A stretch of 42,674 nt of DNA, from assembly GCA_958422985.1 (NCBI GenBank), contig CATZPY010000012.1, forward strand, positions 1 through 42,674. Direction: 5' to 3'. Source of the DNA: an uncultured Clostridium sp. (lineage in GTDB: Bacteria; Bacillota; Clostridia; TANB77; CAG-508). A program made the position numbers and the translations under genes. The notes beneath the pieces are model-generated. The model did not search any database. It was not told where the DNA came from and worked only from the letters and a program-made list of their open reading frames with translations. Each line of letters starts with the position of its first letter. Position 1 is the stretch's first letter. Of this stretch, positions 33,417 through 42,138 are shown in pieces.

Positions 33417-35135
33417 CTAATTAATTTCGCAAGGTGTAACATTTAGTGTTTTATTATTTGTATAAATTACCATACCAGGTTTACTACCATTTGGCTTTTT
33501 TACATATTTTACAAAACAATAGTCTACAGGAACATTATTAGAAAGTCTAGCTTTGCTATAATATGCAGCAAGTTTTGCACATTTTATTAAAATTTCATTA
33601 GATATATTTGGACCTGGATTTTTTAAAATTACATGACTACCATGAATATCCTTAGTATGAAACCAAATATCATTCTTGGAAGCAATTTTAGTAGTAAGAT
33701 AATCATTTTGCTTATTATTTTTACCAACTAAAACGGTATAACCATCTATATGAAATTCTCTAGGAGTAGAAGAACTTGAATCTTTTTTGTTACCAACTTT
33801 ACTATTGGGTAAAAAGTCTTTAAAAATAGGATTTTCGGTAATTTCATTATAAATTTCATTAACTTCTTGAATGTCTTTAGCATATTCTAGTTCATATATG
33901 ATACTTTCAATATATTGCAATTCTTCTTCAGTTTCTATTTTTTGAAGAGAAACGATTTCTAAGGCATTTTTTAATTTATTATATTTTTTAAAATATTTTT
34001 TTGCATTATTTGCAATGGATATTGTATTATCCAAAGGGATAAGTAAAATAGAATTATTATCATAATAATTTTCTAATTCAATTTTATCAGCATTGTAAAA
34101 TTTAGGGATTTTATATAAATTAGCAGTTATTAACTCACCATATAATTTATAAATATCTTTGTTATTACATTCTTTAAGTTTAGCATTAATATTTTCTAAT
34201 CTATAATCATATTTTTTTAGGATATGTGAAATTAATTTTAGCAAATTATTTCTATAAGAGATAAAATTACTATTTTGTTCTTTTTTATAATAAAAATCAT
34301 CTATAAAAAAATTGCAATCTAAATTAGAAGATTTAGAAGCTAAATTTATAGTATAATCTAATTTATTACTCTCATTACTATAAGTACTTAAAGATACAGT
34401 ATTAGTATTTAAATTATTAAGTATTTTGCACAAATATTCATATAAATTTAAAATATCATTTTCAGAAAAGTTTAAATTATTAATATTACACTTTAATAGA
34501 ACATCTTTAACAAAGATTTTACTAAAACCAGTAAAATAATTTACTAAAAAATTAGTTAAATTTGTAACATTATTTTCTAAAATTAATTTATAGAAAATAT
34601 CGAAAGAATTGATACTATAAAAATTTTTCTTGTTATTTTCAGGATATATATATTCTCTAGCTGGTAAAATATCACGATAAGAATTAGACAAAGTATCTAG
34701 ATGCCTTAAACTATCAATAATAAAGAACTTACTATTTAATAAAATAATATTACTATGTTTTCCCATTAATTCTATTATTAGATATTTAGTTGTTAAATCG
34801 TTTAATTCATTATATCCTTCAAATTCAATTTGTATTATTCTTTCTAAATCTTCTTTAGAAGAAATATTCTTTATTTTATATCCAATTAAATGTTTTCTAA
34901 GTAACATACAGAAATTAGGTGCATTTAAAGGATTAGGTTTTGAATGAGTAGTTAAATGGATTCTATATGAGTTAGAATCTATGCAAATATTTAAAGCAAA
35001 ATTTTTACCATTTGAATAAATACCAAGTAGAATTTCATTTTTATTTGGTTCATAAATTTTATTTACTTTTCCACCTAATATAGAACTTTGTAACTCGTAA
35101 GTTATTAATTTTGTTGTTATTCCGTCAAAAGCCAT
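33417..35135 (-). CDS. rqcH: NFACT-family ribosome quality control factor RqcH
   Basis: Homologue of Rqc2; it binds peptidyl-tRNA on stalled 50S subunits and directs C-terminal alanine tailing. The N-terminal NFACT-N domain begins MAFDGITTKLITYELQSSI with GGKVNKIYEP and LNAPNFCMLLRKHL, followed by helix-hairpin-helix and long coiled-coil regions (about 380-440) and the C-terminal NFACT-R domain with NDIWFHTKDIHGSHVILK and KPNGSKPGMVIYTN. 572 residues, normal. It was formerly annotated as a fibronectin-binding protein. It has its own minus-strand promoter and is divergent from sigH. AGGAG precedes the ATG. Confidence 0.94.
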   Translation of the reverse strand: MAFDGITTKLITYELQSSILGGKVNKIYEPNKNEILLGIYSNGKNFALNICIDSNSYRIHLTTHSKPNPLNAPNFCMLLRKHLIGYKIKNISSKEDLERIIQIEFEGYNELNDLTTKYLIIELMGKHSNIILLNSKFFIIDSLRHLDTLSNSYRDILPAREYIYPENNKKNFYSINSFDIFYKLILENNVTNLTNFLVNYFTGFSKIFVKDVLLKCNINNLNFSENDILNLYEYLCKILNNLNTNTVSLSTYSNESNKLDYTINLASKSSNLDCNFFIDDFYYKKEQNSNFISYRNNLLKLISHILKKYDYRLENINAKLKECNNKDIYKLYGELITANLYKIPKFYNADKIELENYYDNNSILLIPLDNTISIANNAKKYFKKYNKLKNALEIVSLQKIETEEELQYIESIIYELEYAKDIQEVNEIYNEITENPIFKDFLPNSKVGNKKDSSSSTPREFHIDGYTVLVGKNNKQNDYLTTKIASKNDIWFHTKDIHGSHVILKNPGPNISNEILIKCAKLAAYYSKARLSNNVPVDYCFVKYVKKPNGSKPGMVIYTNNKTLNVTPCEIN

Positions 35136-35156
35136 AATAAACTCCTTTTTTATCGT

Positions 35157-35185
35157 ATTATATTATAAACTTATTAATATAGCAA
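35157..35185 (-). promoter_or_regulatory. Promoter of rqcH
   Basis: Minus strand: TTGCTA (35180-35185), 17 bases, TATAAT (35157-35162). A second overlapping TATAAT lies five bases upstream of it. Confidence 0.7.
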
Positions 35186-35214
35186 TTAAAAAACTTAATA
35201 AGTAGGAAAAAGTA

Positions 35215-35244
35215 TTGACATTATGCGCTTTTTTAGCATATAAT
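35215..35244 (+). promoter_or_regulatory. Promoter of sigH
   Basis: Consensus TTGACA (35215-35220), 18 bases, consensus TATAAT (35239-35244). The spacer contains ATGCGC-TTTTTTA-GCAT, a partial inverted repeat that could be an operator; sigH is repressed by AbrB in Bacillus, but no such site can be claimed here. Confidence 0.85.
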
Positions 35245-35282
35245 GTGACGTAGATATATTAACAGGGGGTTACAATACACTT

Positions 35283-35933
35283 ATGAAATACAGCAATATG
35301 TTTTATCCATTTGATTCAAAATATGAACTAATGCAAGATGAAGAGATAATAACTAAAATAAAAGCAGGGGATAAAAGCGCTTTAAATTATATAATGGAAA
35401 AATATAAAGAACTTGTTAATATGAAAGTTAGTAAGTATTATATAATAGGTGCAGAAAAAGAAGATATTATTCAAGAAGGAATGATTGGATTATATAAGGC
35501 TATAAAAAGTTATTCAGATGATAAAAATGCAAGTTTTAAATCATTTGCAAATATGTGTATAGAAAGACAGCTAATAACAGCAATAAAAACTTCAAATAGA
35601 CAAAAACATATGCCACTTAATTCATACTTGTCATTAAATACATCAGCATATGACGAAGAAGACAATACAGAACTTATGGATGTTTTTAATAATAACACAG
35701 TAGAAGACCCATTAGAAACATTAACAAAAAAAGAATATTATAAAACTGTAGAAAGTGTAATAGATAAATCCTTAAGTGATTTTGAAAAGCAAGTATTAGC
35801 AAGATTTATGAAAGGAGAAAGCTATATAGATATAGCTAACAAATTAAATTCACCTGTTAAATCTATAGATAATGCTATTCAGAGAATAAGAAAAAAGGCA
35901 ATTAAAAACATATTAAAAGAAAATGATAAATAA
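35283..35933 (+). CDS. sigH: RNA polymerase sigma factor SigH (Spo0H)
   Basis: Alternative sigma factor for the transition to sporulation. Region 2 shows AEKEDIIQEGMIGLYKAIKSYSDDKNASFKSFANMCIERQLITAIK (typical of SigH, split motifs), and region 4 has LSDFEKQVLARFMKGESYIDIANKLNSPVKSIDNAIQRIRKK. 216 residues, family-typical. AGGGGG (35264-35269) is 13 bases from the ATG at 35283, which is rather long; another ATG at 35298 is the alternative but would trim the conserved start. Strong promoter, followed by a hairpin terminator and tRNA-Thr. In many Firmicutes sigH lies near rlmB and secE; here it stands alone. Confidence 0.95.
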   Translation: MKYSNMFYPFDSKYELMQDEEIITKIKAGDKSALNYIMEKYKELVNMKVSKYYIIGAEKEDIIQEGMIGLYKAIKSYSDDKNASFKSFANMCIERQLITAIKTSNRQKHMPLNSYLSLNTSAYDEEDNTELMDVFNNNTVEDPLETLTKKEYYKTVESVIDKSLSDFEKQVLARFMKGESYIDIANKLNSPVKSIDNAIQRIRKKAIKNILKENDK

Positions 35934-35934
35934 T

Positions 35935-35977
35935 AATTAAAATTGTGCTTGGAATAGTCTAATGCACAATTTTAATT
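35935..35977 (+). terminator. Terminator of sigH
   Basis: Perfect 14-base-pair stem AATTAAAATTGTGC / GCACAATTTTAATT around a 15-base loop, directly after the stop codon; the T run is within the stem. Confidence 0.75.
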
Positions 35978-35987
35978 ACTAAGAAAT

Positions 35988-36063
<76 letters not shown>

Positions 36064-36106
36064 GTATTTATTTTGAAAAAATAGTAAAATTAATTTTAAA
36101 GAAACT

Positions 36107-36134
36107 TTGACAAGAAAAATAAAACCGGTATTTT
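36107..36134 (+). promoter_or_regulatory. Probable promoter of ychF
   Basis: TTGACA (36107-36112), 16 bases, TATTTT (36129-36134). The GC-rich GGACCGTCCC and CCCGGTT segments follow, within the predicted leader. Confidence 0.5.
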
Positions 36135-36195
36135 AAGGACCGTCCCTAAATCCCGGTTGTATATAAATTATAACGTTAACAAAGGAGAGATAAAT

Positions 36196-37281
36196 TTGAA
36201 AATAGGAATAGTAGGACTTCCAAATGTAGGAAAAAGTACAATGTTTAATGCAATAACAAAAGCCGGTGCAGAATGTGCAAATTATCCATTTTGTACAATA
36301 GAACCAAATGTAGGAATGGTACCAGTACCAGATGAAAGATTAGATAACTTAGCAAAAATATATGACCCAGAAAAAGTAACACATGCAGTAATAGAATTTG
36401 TAGATATAGCAGGTCTTGTAAAAGGAGCAAGTAAAGGAGAAGGCTTAGGAAATAAATTCTTATCACATATAAGAGAAGTAGATAGTATATTAGAAGTGGT
36501 AAGATGTTTTGAAGATCCCAATATTGTACATGTTGATGGTTCAATAGATCCTATAAGAGATATAGAAACAATAAATTTAGAACTTGTTTTTGCAGATTTA
36601 GAAACAGTAAATAAAAGATTAGAAAGAGCAAAGAAACTATTAAAAGGTGATAAAACATATAAAGCAGAAATAGATTTATTAGAAAAAGTAAAAGAAACTT
36701 TAGAACAAGGAAAACCAGCAAGAATACTTGAATTATCAGAAGAAGAAAAAGAAATTATAAAAGATAGTTTCTTACTTACAATGAAGCCAATTTTATATGT
36801 TACAAATGTTTCAGAAAATGAAATTTCAGAAGATAATCAATATGTAGAAAAAGTAAAAGAATATGCAAAAAATGAAAAGGCAAAAGTTATAAAACTATGT
36901 GTAAAAATAGAAGAAGAATTATCTGGATTAGAAGATGATGATAAAAAAGAAATGCTAGAAGCTTTAGGAATGAATGAATCAGGACTGGATAAAGTTATAA
37001 AAGAAAGTTATGACTTATTAGGGTTAATGTCATTCTTAACAGCAGGAAAACCAGAAGTTAGAGCGTGGACAATTAAAAAAGGAACAAAAGCTCCAGAAGC
37101 AGCTGGAAAGATACATTCAGATATCCAGAGAGGATTTATAAGGGCAGAAGTTGTTTCTTATGATGATTTAATAAAACTAGGTTCTTTAAACGAAGCAAAA
37201 GAAAAAGGACTAGTAAGATCAGAAGGAAAAGAGTATATAATGCAAGATGGAGATATAGTATTATTTAGATTTAATGTATAA
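36196..37281 (+). CDS. ychF: Redox-regulated ATPase YchF
   Basis: Obg-family P-loop protein that prefers ATP and associates with ribosomes. G1 is GLPNVGKST (7-15), switch region NYPFCTIEPNVGMVPVPDERL, G3 DIAGLVKGASKGEGLGN, and in place of NKxD it has TNVSE, the feature explaining ATP preference. A coiled-coil insertion and a C-terminal TGS domain ending MQDGDIVLFRFNV complete the 361 residues. The start is TTG at 36196, giving MKIGIVG, because AAAGGAG (36181-36187) lies 8 bases upstream; the upstream in-frame ATG at 36157 adds residues foreign to the family. Confidence 0.95.
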   Translation: MKIGIVGLPNVGKSTMFNAITKAGAECANYPFCTIEPNVGMVPVPDERLDNLAKIYDPEKVTHAVIEFVDIAGLVKGASKGEGLGNKFLSHIREVDSILEVVRCFEDPNIVHVDGSIDPIRDIETINLELVFADLETVNKRLERAKKLLKGDKTYKAEIDLLEKVKETLEQGKPARILELSEEEKEIIKDSFLLTMKPILYVTNVSENEISEDNQYVEKVKEYAKNEKAKVIKLCVKIEEELSGLEDDDKKEMLEALGMNESGLDKVIKESYDLLGLMSFLTAGKPEVRAWTIKKGTKAPEAAGKIHSDIQRGFIRAEVVSYDDLIKLGSLNEAKEKGLVRSEGKEYIMQDGDIVLFRFNV

Positions 37282-37336
37282 TTCCAAGTTTTAACATGGT
37301 AATTTATGAAAAATGAAAATATATTGTAAAAAAAAC

Positions 37337-37365
37337 TTGCTTTTTATAATAAAGTGTAGTATAAA
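37337..37365 (+). promoter_or_regulatory. Promoter of the LPKTG protein gene
   Basis: TTGCTT (37337-37342), 17 bases, TATAAA (37360-37365). A further TATAAT lies at 37382-37387. Confidence 0.5.
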
Positions 37366-37419
37366 TAATAGTAGTATTGAATATAATATAAACAAAAGAG
37401 AGAAAAGGTAGGGAAGAAA

Positions 37420-37755
37420 ATGAAAAAAAATAGTTTAATTAAAGGAATTTTATTAGTTACAATAATAGCAATTTCAATGTTAATTACAAGTAACGCTTAT
37501 GCAGCAGAAACAATTGTGTTAACACAAAATTCACCAGCTAATAATGCAGTAGCAAATAATACAGCAACAAACAATAGCGCATTATCATCAACATTAACAC
37601 CAACATCTACAACAAATAACACTACTTCAACATTAAATCAAAACTTACCTAAAACAGGTATAGCAGATAACACAATAGTATTTGCAGTAGTAGGTATTTG
37701 TGCAGTAGCTGCAATATATGCTTACAAAAAAGTAAGAGATTATAAAGGAATTTAA
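37420..37755 (+). CDS. Small LPXTG-anchored surface protein
   Basis: A 111-residue sortase substrate. It has a signal peptide (MKKNSLIKGILLVTIIAISM..., cleavage likely after AYA at 26-28), a low-complexity Asn/Thr/Ser/Ala stretch of about 45 residues, LPKTG at 76-80, a membrane helix (about 86-102) and a basic tail KKVRDYKG. Once anchored, the exposed part would be only about 50 residues with no recognisable domain. The ribosome site is weak (AGAGAAAAGGTAGGG region). It converges with a sortase gene 110 bases downstream, so the two probably work together. Possible roles are a wall spacer or the remnant of a longer adhesin. Confidence 0.85.
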   Translation: MKKNSLIKGILLVTIIAISMLITSNAYAAETIVLTQNSPANNAVANNTATNNSALSSTLTPTSTTNNTTSTLNQNLPKTGIADNTIVFAVVGICAVAAIYAYKKVRDYKGI

Positions 37756-37847
37756 TTAATTTTATATAAATTTAGGTTATGTTTAAGTATAAAATTTATG
37801 AGCAATTTTTATTTATAAATTAATTATATACTTTATATATGCCAATT

Positions 37848-37877
37848 AAATGGACTAGTTTTTAGGCTAGTCCATTT
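37848..37877. terminator. Bidirectional terminator between LPKTG protein and sortase
   Basis: AAATGGACTAG and CTAGTCCATTT pair over 11 positions around an 8-base loop. The sortase stop codon (minus strand) lies in the stem. Confidence 0.8.
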
Positions 37878-38457
37878 CTCTTGCTTTAAAAATAGCTCTG
37901 TTTTTATTTCTATTATTGCAAGTTATTAGTGTAACTTCTTTCTTATTATTAGTATTTTGATCTAAAATAGAAGTATTATTAACTTCTACTTCAAACTTTT
38001 CATAAATACTGTATTCCAAATATTCATTATTTAAATTATAAACTCTAATTATATCACCAATAGAAAGTTTGTTTAAATTACTAAAAAAAATTCCATTGTC
38101 ATAATTATGACCAGCAATACATAAATTTCCAACTTCATTTGGGTTTGGTCCATAAAGTTTGCAAGGAGAAATTTTTAAAAGTTCTTCAGAACATTCCGAA
38201 ATAATAGGATAATTTAAGTTGATTTTAGGTATTTCTATTTTACCAATTATACTAGAAGAATTGGATTGATTAGTAATGCTATTAGTATGATATAACGATA
38301 AAGTTTGATATTTGTCTTCTAATTTATGCGAAAAAGAATGTAATTTTGAATCCTGGTGTCTAAGAAAAGAGAAATAACCTAGTAAAGCTAAAATAATAAA
38401 AATACAGAGAATTAATGAGAATAAAAATATGATTTTAGTTTTATAATATTTGTTCAT
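37867..38457 (-). CDS. Sortase
   Basis: Transpeptidase that cleaves LPXTG between Thr and Gly and links the protein to the wall. A membrane anchor (about 8-30) is followed by the sortase barrel. The catalytic residues are His117 (IAGHNYDNGIFFSNL), Cys180 (VTLITC) and Arg187 (NKNRAIF). 196 residues. The class cannot be fixed, but TLxTC and the short size recall class D or E single-anchor enzymes. No Shine-Dalgarno precedes the ATG. A -10 TATAAT (38488-38493, minus strand) is the best promoter element. The adjacent LPKTG protein is the obvious substrate. Confidence 0.93.
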   Translation of the reverse strand: MNKYYKTKIIFLFSLILCIFIILALLGYFSFLRHQDSKLHSFSHKLEDKYQTLSLYHTNSITNQSNSSSIIGKIEIPKINLNYPIISECSEELLKISPCKLYGPNPNEVGNLCIAGHNYDNGIFFSNLNKLSIGDIIRVYNLNNEYLEYSIYEKFEVEVNNTSILDQNTNNKKEVTLITCNNRNKNRAIFKAREMD

Positions 38458-38572
38458 AATAATATTTTTTACAGAAAAAACAATATTATTATAAAATTAT
38501 TAAAATATAAAAAAATTTGTGGACTTTTTTTGAAATATAGCTTAAAATAAATAAAGTGTAGGAGGTAATAAT

Positions 38573-39103
38573 ATGAATATATGGCATGATATATCAGCAG
38601 ATAGAATAAAAAAAGATGACTTTATATCAGTAGTGGAAATAGAAAAAGGTGGAACTAATAAATATGAATTAGATAAAGCAACAGGTCTTTTAAGATTAGA
38701 TAGAGTTTTGTATACATCAACACATTATCCTGCAAACTATGGCTTTATACCAAGAACATATGCAGATGATGGTGATCCATTAGATGTTTTAGTGATTTGT
38801 CAAGAAAAAATAGTTCCATTAACATTGGTAGAATGCTATCCAATAGGAGTAATGATAATGACAGATAATGATGAATTAGATGAAAAAATAATTGCAATTC
38901 CAAAGTCAGATCCGTTCTTAAATGATTATAAAGATATTAATGAATTACCAGAACAGTACTCAGCAGAAATCATGCATTTTTTTGAAGTGTATAAACAATT
39001 AGAAAACAAAAAGACAGAAGTAAAAGAAATGTGTGGAAGAGAAACAGCAGAAAAAATAATAGAAAAATGTATAAAAAATTATAATGAGAAATTTTTAAGA
39101 TAA
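38573..39103 (+). CDS. ppa: Inorganic pyrophosphatase (family I)
   Basis: Soluble magnesium-dependent enzyme hydrolysing pyrophosphate. Active-site signatures: KYELDKATGLLRLDRVLY, YPANYGFIPRTYADDGDPLDVLV with Asp66, Asp68 and Asp71 as metal ligands, and EIMHFFEVYKQLE near the C terminus. 176 residues, normal. AGGAGG precedes the ATG. It leads a run with a TPR protein, dpaA and uppP. Together with PpaC it makes two pyrophosphatases of unrelated fold within 6 kb; UppP downstream also cleaves a pyrophosphate bond, but that may be coincidence. Confidence 0.96.
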   Translation: MNIWHDISADRIKKDDFISVVEIEKGGTNKYELDKATGLLRLDRVLYTSTHYPANYGFIPRTYADDGDPLDVLVICQEKIVPLTLVECYPIGVMIMTDNDELDEKIIAIPKSDPFLNDYKDINELPEQYSAEIMHFFEVYKQLENKKTEVKEMCGRETAEKIIEKCIKNYNEKFLR

Positions 39104-39125
39104 ATTAGATTGTGGGGAAAAAGAA

Positions 39126-40331
39126 ATGTTAGAAAGAATAATTTTTAATATATTATCCTTTTCTCTTTTTATAATAATCTTCTTTAAGATAATAAAAAAG
39201 AATGATACAGCTTATGTGGCACCATTAATACTAGAAGCAATAGGAATAGCGATAGGATTAATAGAATTATTAATTGGAAGATTTTTAGGGACGTATGTTA
39301 GGGTAATTACATATTTATTAGCAGTAGTATTACCATTTGCTATAATTTTATTAGAAAAGTATGGATTAAATTTTTCAGAATGGTTATATATTTTTCTTGC
39401 AAAAATATGTAGTTTTTTTAATAATAATAGAGAATGCAAAAAACTATTAATAAATTTAATTAATAAATATCCAGAAAGTTATAATGGCCATAAATTGCTT
39501 GCTCAAAACTATGAAAAAGAAGGCGGAATGAGAAAAGCTATAGATGAATATGTTAAAGCTATAGATATTAACAAAAAAGATTATGATTCATATTATAAAA
39601 TAGCGAAACTATTAGTAGACCTAGATCAAAAAGAAGAAGCAATAGAAATGCTAAACAATTTAATTCATATAAAGCCAGATTATTATAATGCTTCAAAATT
39701 ATTAGGAGGATTATTGTGTGAACAAGAAAATTTTAAAGAAGCAATAAATGTTTACATGACAGCTTTAAAATATAATGATAAAGATAGTTTTGAGATATAC
39801 TATAATTTAGGAATTGCATATACAAGATTAAATGATTTTCAAAGTGCAAAAATTTGTTATGAAAAGGCAGCCAATATAAACTCACTAAACTATAAAGGTT
39901 ATTATAATTTAGGTTTAATATCTATGCTATATGATGACTTAGATGAAGCGGAAAAATATTTTATAGAAGGTATAAAAGTTGAAGATACAGAGCCAGATAG
40001 TTGCTATCAATTAGCTAGAATATACATAATAAAAGGAGAAAGAGAAAGAGCTATAAATTATTTAGATAGAGCAATAAACTTAGATAGTTCATTTGCCAAA
40101 AAAGCTGCAAATGATCCAGTATTTTTAACAATAGAAAGATATATTCCTAAAAATATAAATAAAATAATCAGAAAAAAAACAAGTATGACAAAGCCAGAAT
40201 TGCTAGTAAAAAGTCATCTTGAAGAAACTTATTTATTAGTAGGAAAAATAAGTAAAAATGATTTAAAAAATATGAATATTACAAAAGGAAAAGAAATAAA
40301 TATACAAAAAGAAGAAAGAGAAAATTTATAG
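39126..40331 (+). CDS. Membrane-anchored TPR protein
   Basis: 401 residues. Three hydrophobic helices (about 4-23, 31-53 and 57-77) anchor the N terminus. From about 118 to 335 there are at least six tetratricopeptide repeats, recognisable by spaced pairs such as AIDEYVKAIDINKKDYDSYY and YYNLGIAYTRLNDFQSAKICYEKA. The C-terminal 60 residues are Lys/Asn/Glu-rich. TPRs mediate protein interactions; the partner is unknown. GTGGGG is a weak ribosome site. It lies 22 bases after ppa and 10 before dpaA. A role in sporulation or wall assembly would be a guess based on these neighbours. Confidence 0.8.
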   Translation: MLERIIFNILSFSLFIIIFFKIIKKNDTAYVAPLILEAIGIAIGLIELLIGRFLGTYVRVITYLLAVVLPFAIILLEKYGLNFSEWLYIFLAKICSFFNNNRECKKLLINLINKYPESYNGHKLLAQNYEKEGGMRKAIDEYVKAIDINKKDYDSYYKIAKLLVDLDQKEEAIEMLNNLIHIKPDYYNASKLLGGLLCEQENFKEAINVYMTALKYNDKDSFEIYYNLGIAYTRLNDFQSAKICYEKAANINSLNYKGYYNLGLISMLYDDLDEAEKYFIEGIKVEDTEPDSCYQLARIYIIKGERERAINYLDRAINLDSSFAKKAANDPVFLTIERYIPKNINKIIRKKTSMTKPELLVKSHLEETYLLVGKISKNDLKNMNITKGKEINIQKEERENL

Positions 40332-40341
40332 GAGGCTTAAT

Positions 40342-41199
40342 ATGAAAAATATTTCGATTATAGGTGGAGATTTGAGAATTGTTAAACTTATAGATATGCT
40401 AAATGCAGATGGTTATAATGTATATACATATGGACTAGAACAAGCAAACATAGATAATGTACAAAAATGCAAAAGTATAGAAGAAGTTTCAAAAAAATCA
40501 GATATCATTGTAAGCTCAATTCCTTTCACAAGTGATGGGGTTAATGTTAATACGCCATTTAGTAAAAACAAAATATCAATTGAAGAAGTCGCTAAATATA
40601 TTAAAGGAAAAACATTTATTGCAGGAAGAATAGAAGAGGGGCTTTATCAAAAATTTAGTGAAACTAAAGTGATAGATTTATTAAAAAGAGAAGAATTAAC
40701 TGTTTTAAACACAATAGCTACAGCCGAAGGAACAATACAAATTGCAATGGAAGAATCAACTAGAACTTTACATGGCAGCAAAATTTTAGTTATGGGATTT
40801 GGTAGAGTAAGTAAGATCTTATCAAATATGCTAAAAGGAATTGGAGCAGAAGTATATTGCGAAACTAGAACAACTGTTAATTGCGCATGGATAAAAGCAT
40901 ATGGATATAATCCAATTTTACTAGATGAATTAGATGAAAATTTAAACAAATTTGACATAATAATAAATACAATTCCTCATATTATATTAAATAAGGAAAG
41001 ACTAGAAAAGGTAAAAAAAGATTGTATTATAATAGATATTGCTTCAAATCCTGGTGGTGTTGATAGAAATAGTGCAAAAGAACTAGGGATAAAAATAATT
41101 TGGGCGCTTTCGTTACCTGGTAGAGTTGCTCCTATAACTTCAGCAGAATTTATAAAAGAAACATTAGAAAATATATTAAAAGACTTAAAAAACAATTAG
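40342..41199 (+). CDS. dpaA: Dipicolinate synthase subunit A
   Basis: Catalyses the last step to dipicolinic acid, the spore-core calcium chelator, from the lysine pathway, with partner DpaB (SpoVFB). It begins with a Rossmann start (ISIIGGDLRIVKLIDML). VLNTIATAEGTIQIAMEESTRTLHGSKILVMGFGRVSK contains the second nucleotide-binding GFGRVS, followed by ASNPGGVDRNSAKELGIKIIWALSLPGRVAPITSAEFI, a DpaA hallmark. 285 residues. AGGAGG before the ATG. dpaB, which normally follows directly, is missing; uppP comes next. A sigma-K type promoter was not identified, and the gene seems to be transcribed with ppa and the TPR gene. Confidence 0.94.
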   Translation: MKNISIIGGDLRIVKLIDMLNADGYNVYTYGLEQANIDNVQKCKSIEEVSKKSDIIVSSIPFTSDGVNVNTPFSKNKISIEEVAKYIKGKTFIAGRIEEGLYQKFSETKVIDLLKREELTVLNTIATAEGTIQIAMEESTRTLHGSKILVMGFGRVSKILSNMLKGIGAEVYCETRTTVNCAWIKAYGYNPILLDELDENLNKFDIIINTIPHIILNKERLEKVKKDCIIIDIASNPGGVDRNSAKELGIKIIWALSLPGRVAPITSAEFIKETLENILKDLKNN

Positions 41200-41217
41200 A
41201 TAAGGGAGAAACATAAA

Positions 41218-42012
41218 ATGATGGAAATAACAATTTTTAGAGCAATAATATTAGGAGCAGTTCAAGGGCTTACAGAGCTATTGCCAATATCAAGCTCTGC
41301 ACATTTATTCATAATACCATGGATCTTTGGGTGGGGTGAAATAGGTGATTTTGATGTAGCATTGCATTTTGGTACATTACTTGCAATAGGAATATTCTTC
41401 TTTAAAGATTGGATAAAATTAATAAAAGGTGGATATGACCAAGTTGTAAAAAAGAAAAAAACATTTGAAGGAAAAATGTTTTGGTATATAGTATTCGCAA
41501 CAATTCCAGGAGGAATTATTGGTTATTTATTAGACCATTATTGCTCAGACATATTAACAAGACCAGAAATTATAGGTTGTGCTTTAATTTTTATGGGGAT
41601 AATTTTATATATAATAGATAGAAAGGCAAAATCAAAAGTAAAATATGAGGAAATGAATTTTAAACAGACTTTCTTAATAGGTTTGTCGCAAGCATTAGCT
41701 TTCATACCAGGTGTTTCTAGATCTGGGGTAACAATGACTACAGCTAGAGCAATGGGAATAGAAAGAGAGTCAGCAGCTAAGTATTCTTTTATGTTGTCTG
41801 CTCCAATAGTGTTAGCAGCTACAATATTTAAATTAAAAGATTTTGTTTTCAGTGTACCATTTTTTATAGGAATATTAGTAAGCTTTTTAGTTGGAATTGT
41901 AGTAATTAAATTTTTACTAAAATACTTACAAAAGGGTGATTTTAAAATATTTGCTATATATAGAATTGTTATAGGTATTGTTGTATTATTAATTTTTATA
42001 AACAGAGTATAA
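41218..42012 (+). CDS. uppP: Undecaprenyl-diphosphatase UppP (BacA)
   Basis: Dephosphorylates undecaprenyl pyrophosphate to recycle the lipid carrier for wall synthesis; extra copies confer bacitracin tolerance. The two signatures are GAVQGLTELLPISSSAHL at the N terminus and FIPGVSRSGVTMTTARAMG in the middle, holding the catalytic Glu, Ser/His and Arg residues. 264 residues with about eight membrane helices. The ATG at 41218 follows GGGAG at 9 bases; a second ATG at 41221 is equally possible. It is the last gene of the ppa-TPR-dpaA run, with a clean terminator. Confidence 0.96.
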   Translation: MMEITIFRAIILGAVQGLTELLPISSSAHLFIIPWIFGWGEIGDFDVALHFGTLLAIGIFFFKDWIKLIKGGYDQVVKKKKTFEGKMFWYIVFATIPGGIIGYLLDHYCSDILTRPEIIGCALIFMGIILYIIDRKAKSKVKYEEMNFKQTFLIGLSQALAFIPGVSRSGVTMTTARAMGIERESAAKYSFMLSAPIVLAATIFKLKDFVFSVPFFIGILVSFLVGIVVIKFLLKYLQKGDFKIFAIYRIVIGIVVLLIFINRV

Positions 42013-42039
42013 GATAGAGAGAAAGCTCTATCTTTTTTT
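42011..42039 (+). terminator. Terminator of the ppa-uppP run
   Basis: AGATAGAG and CTCTATCT pair perfectly around AGAAAG and are followed by seven T residues. Confidence 0.95.
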
Positions 42040-42138
42040 GTAGAATTAAAAAAAATAGCTATAAATTATTGATATTTTGAAGATAGTATTGTATGATAAT
42101 AGGGTATAATATATCAAGCAGAAAGGGGTAAAAACCTA

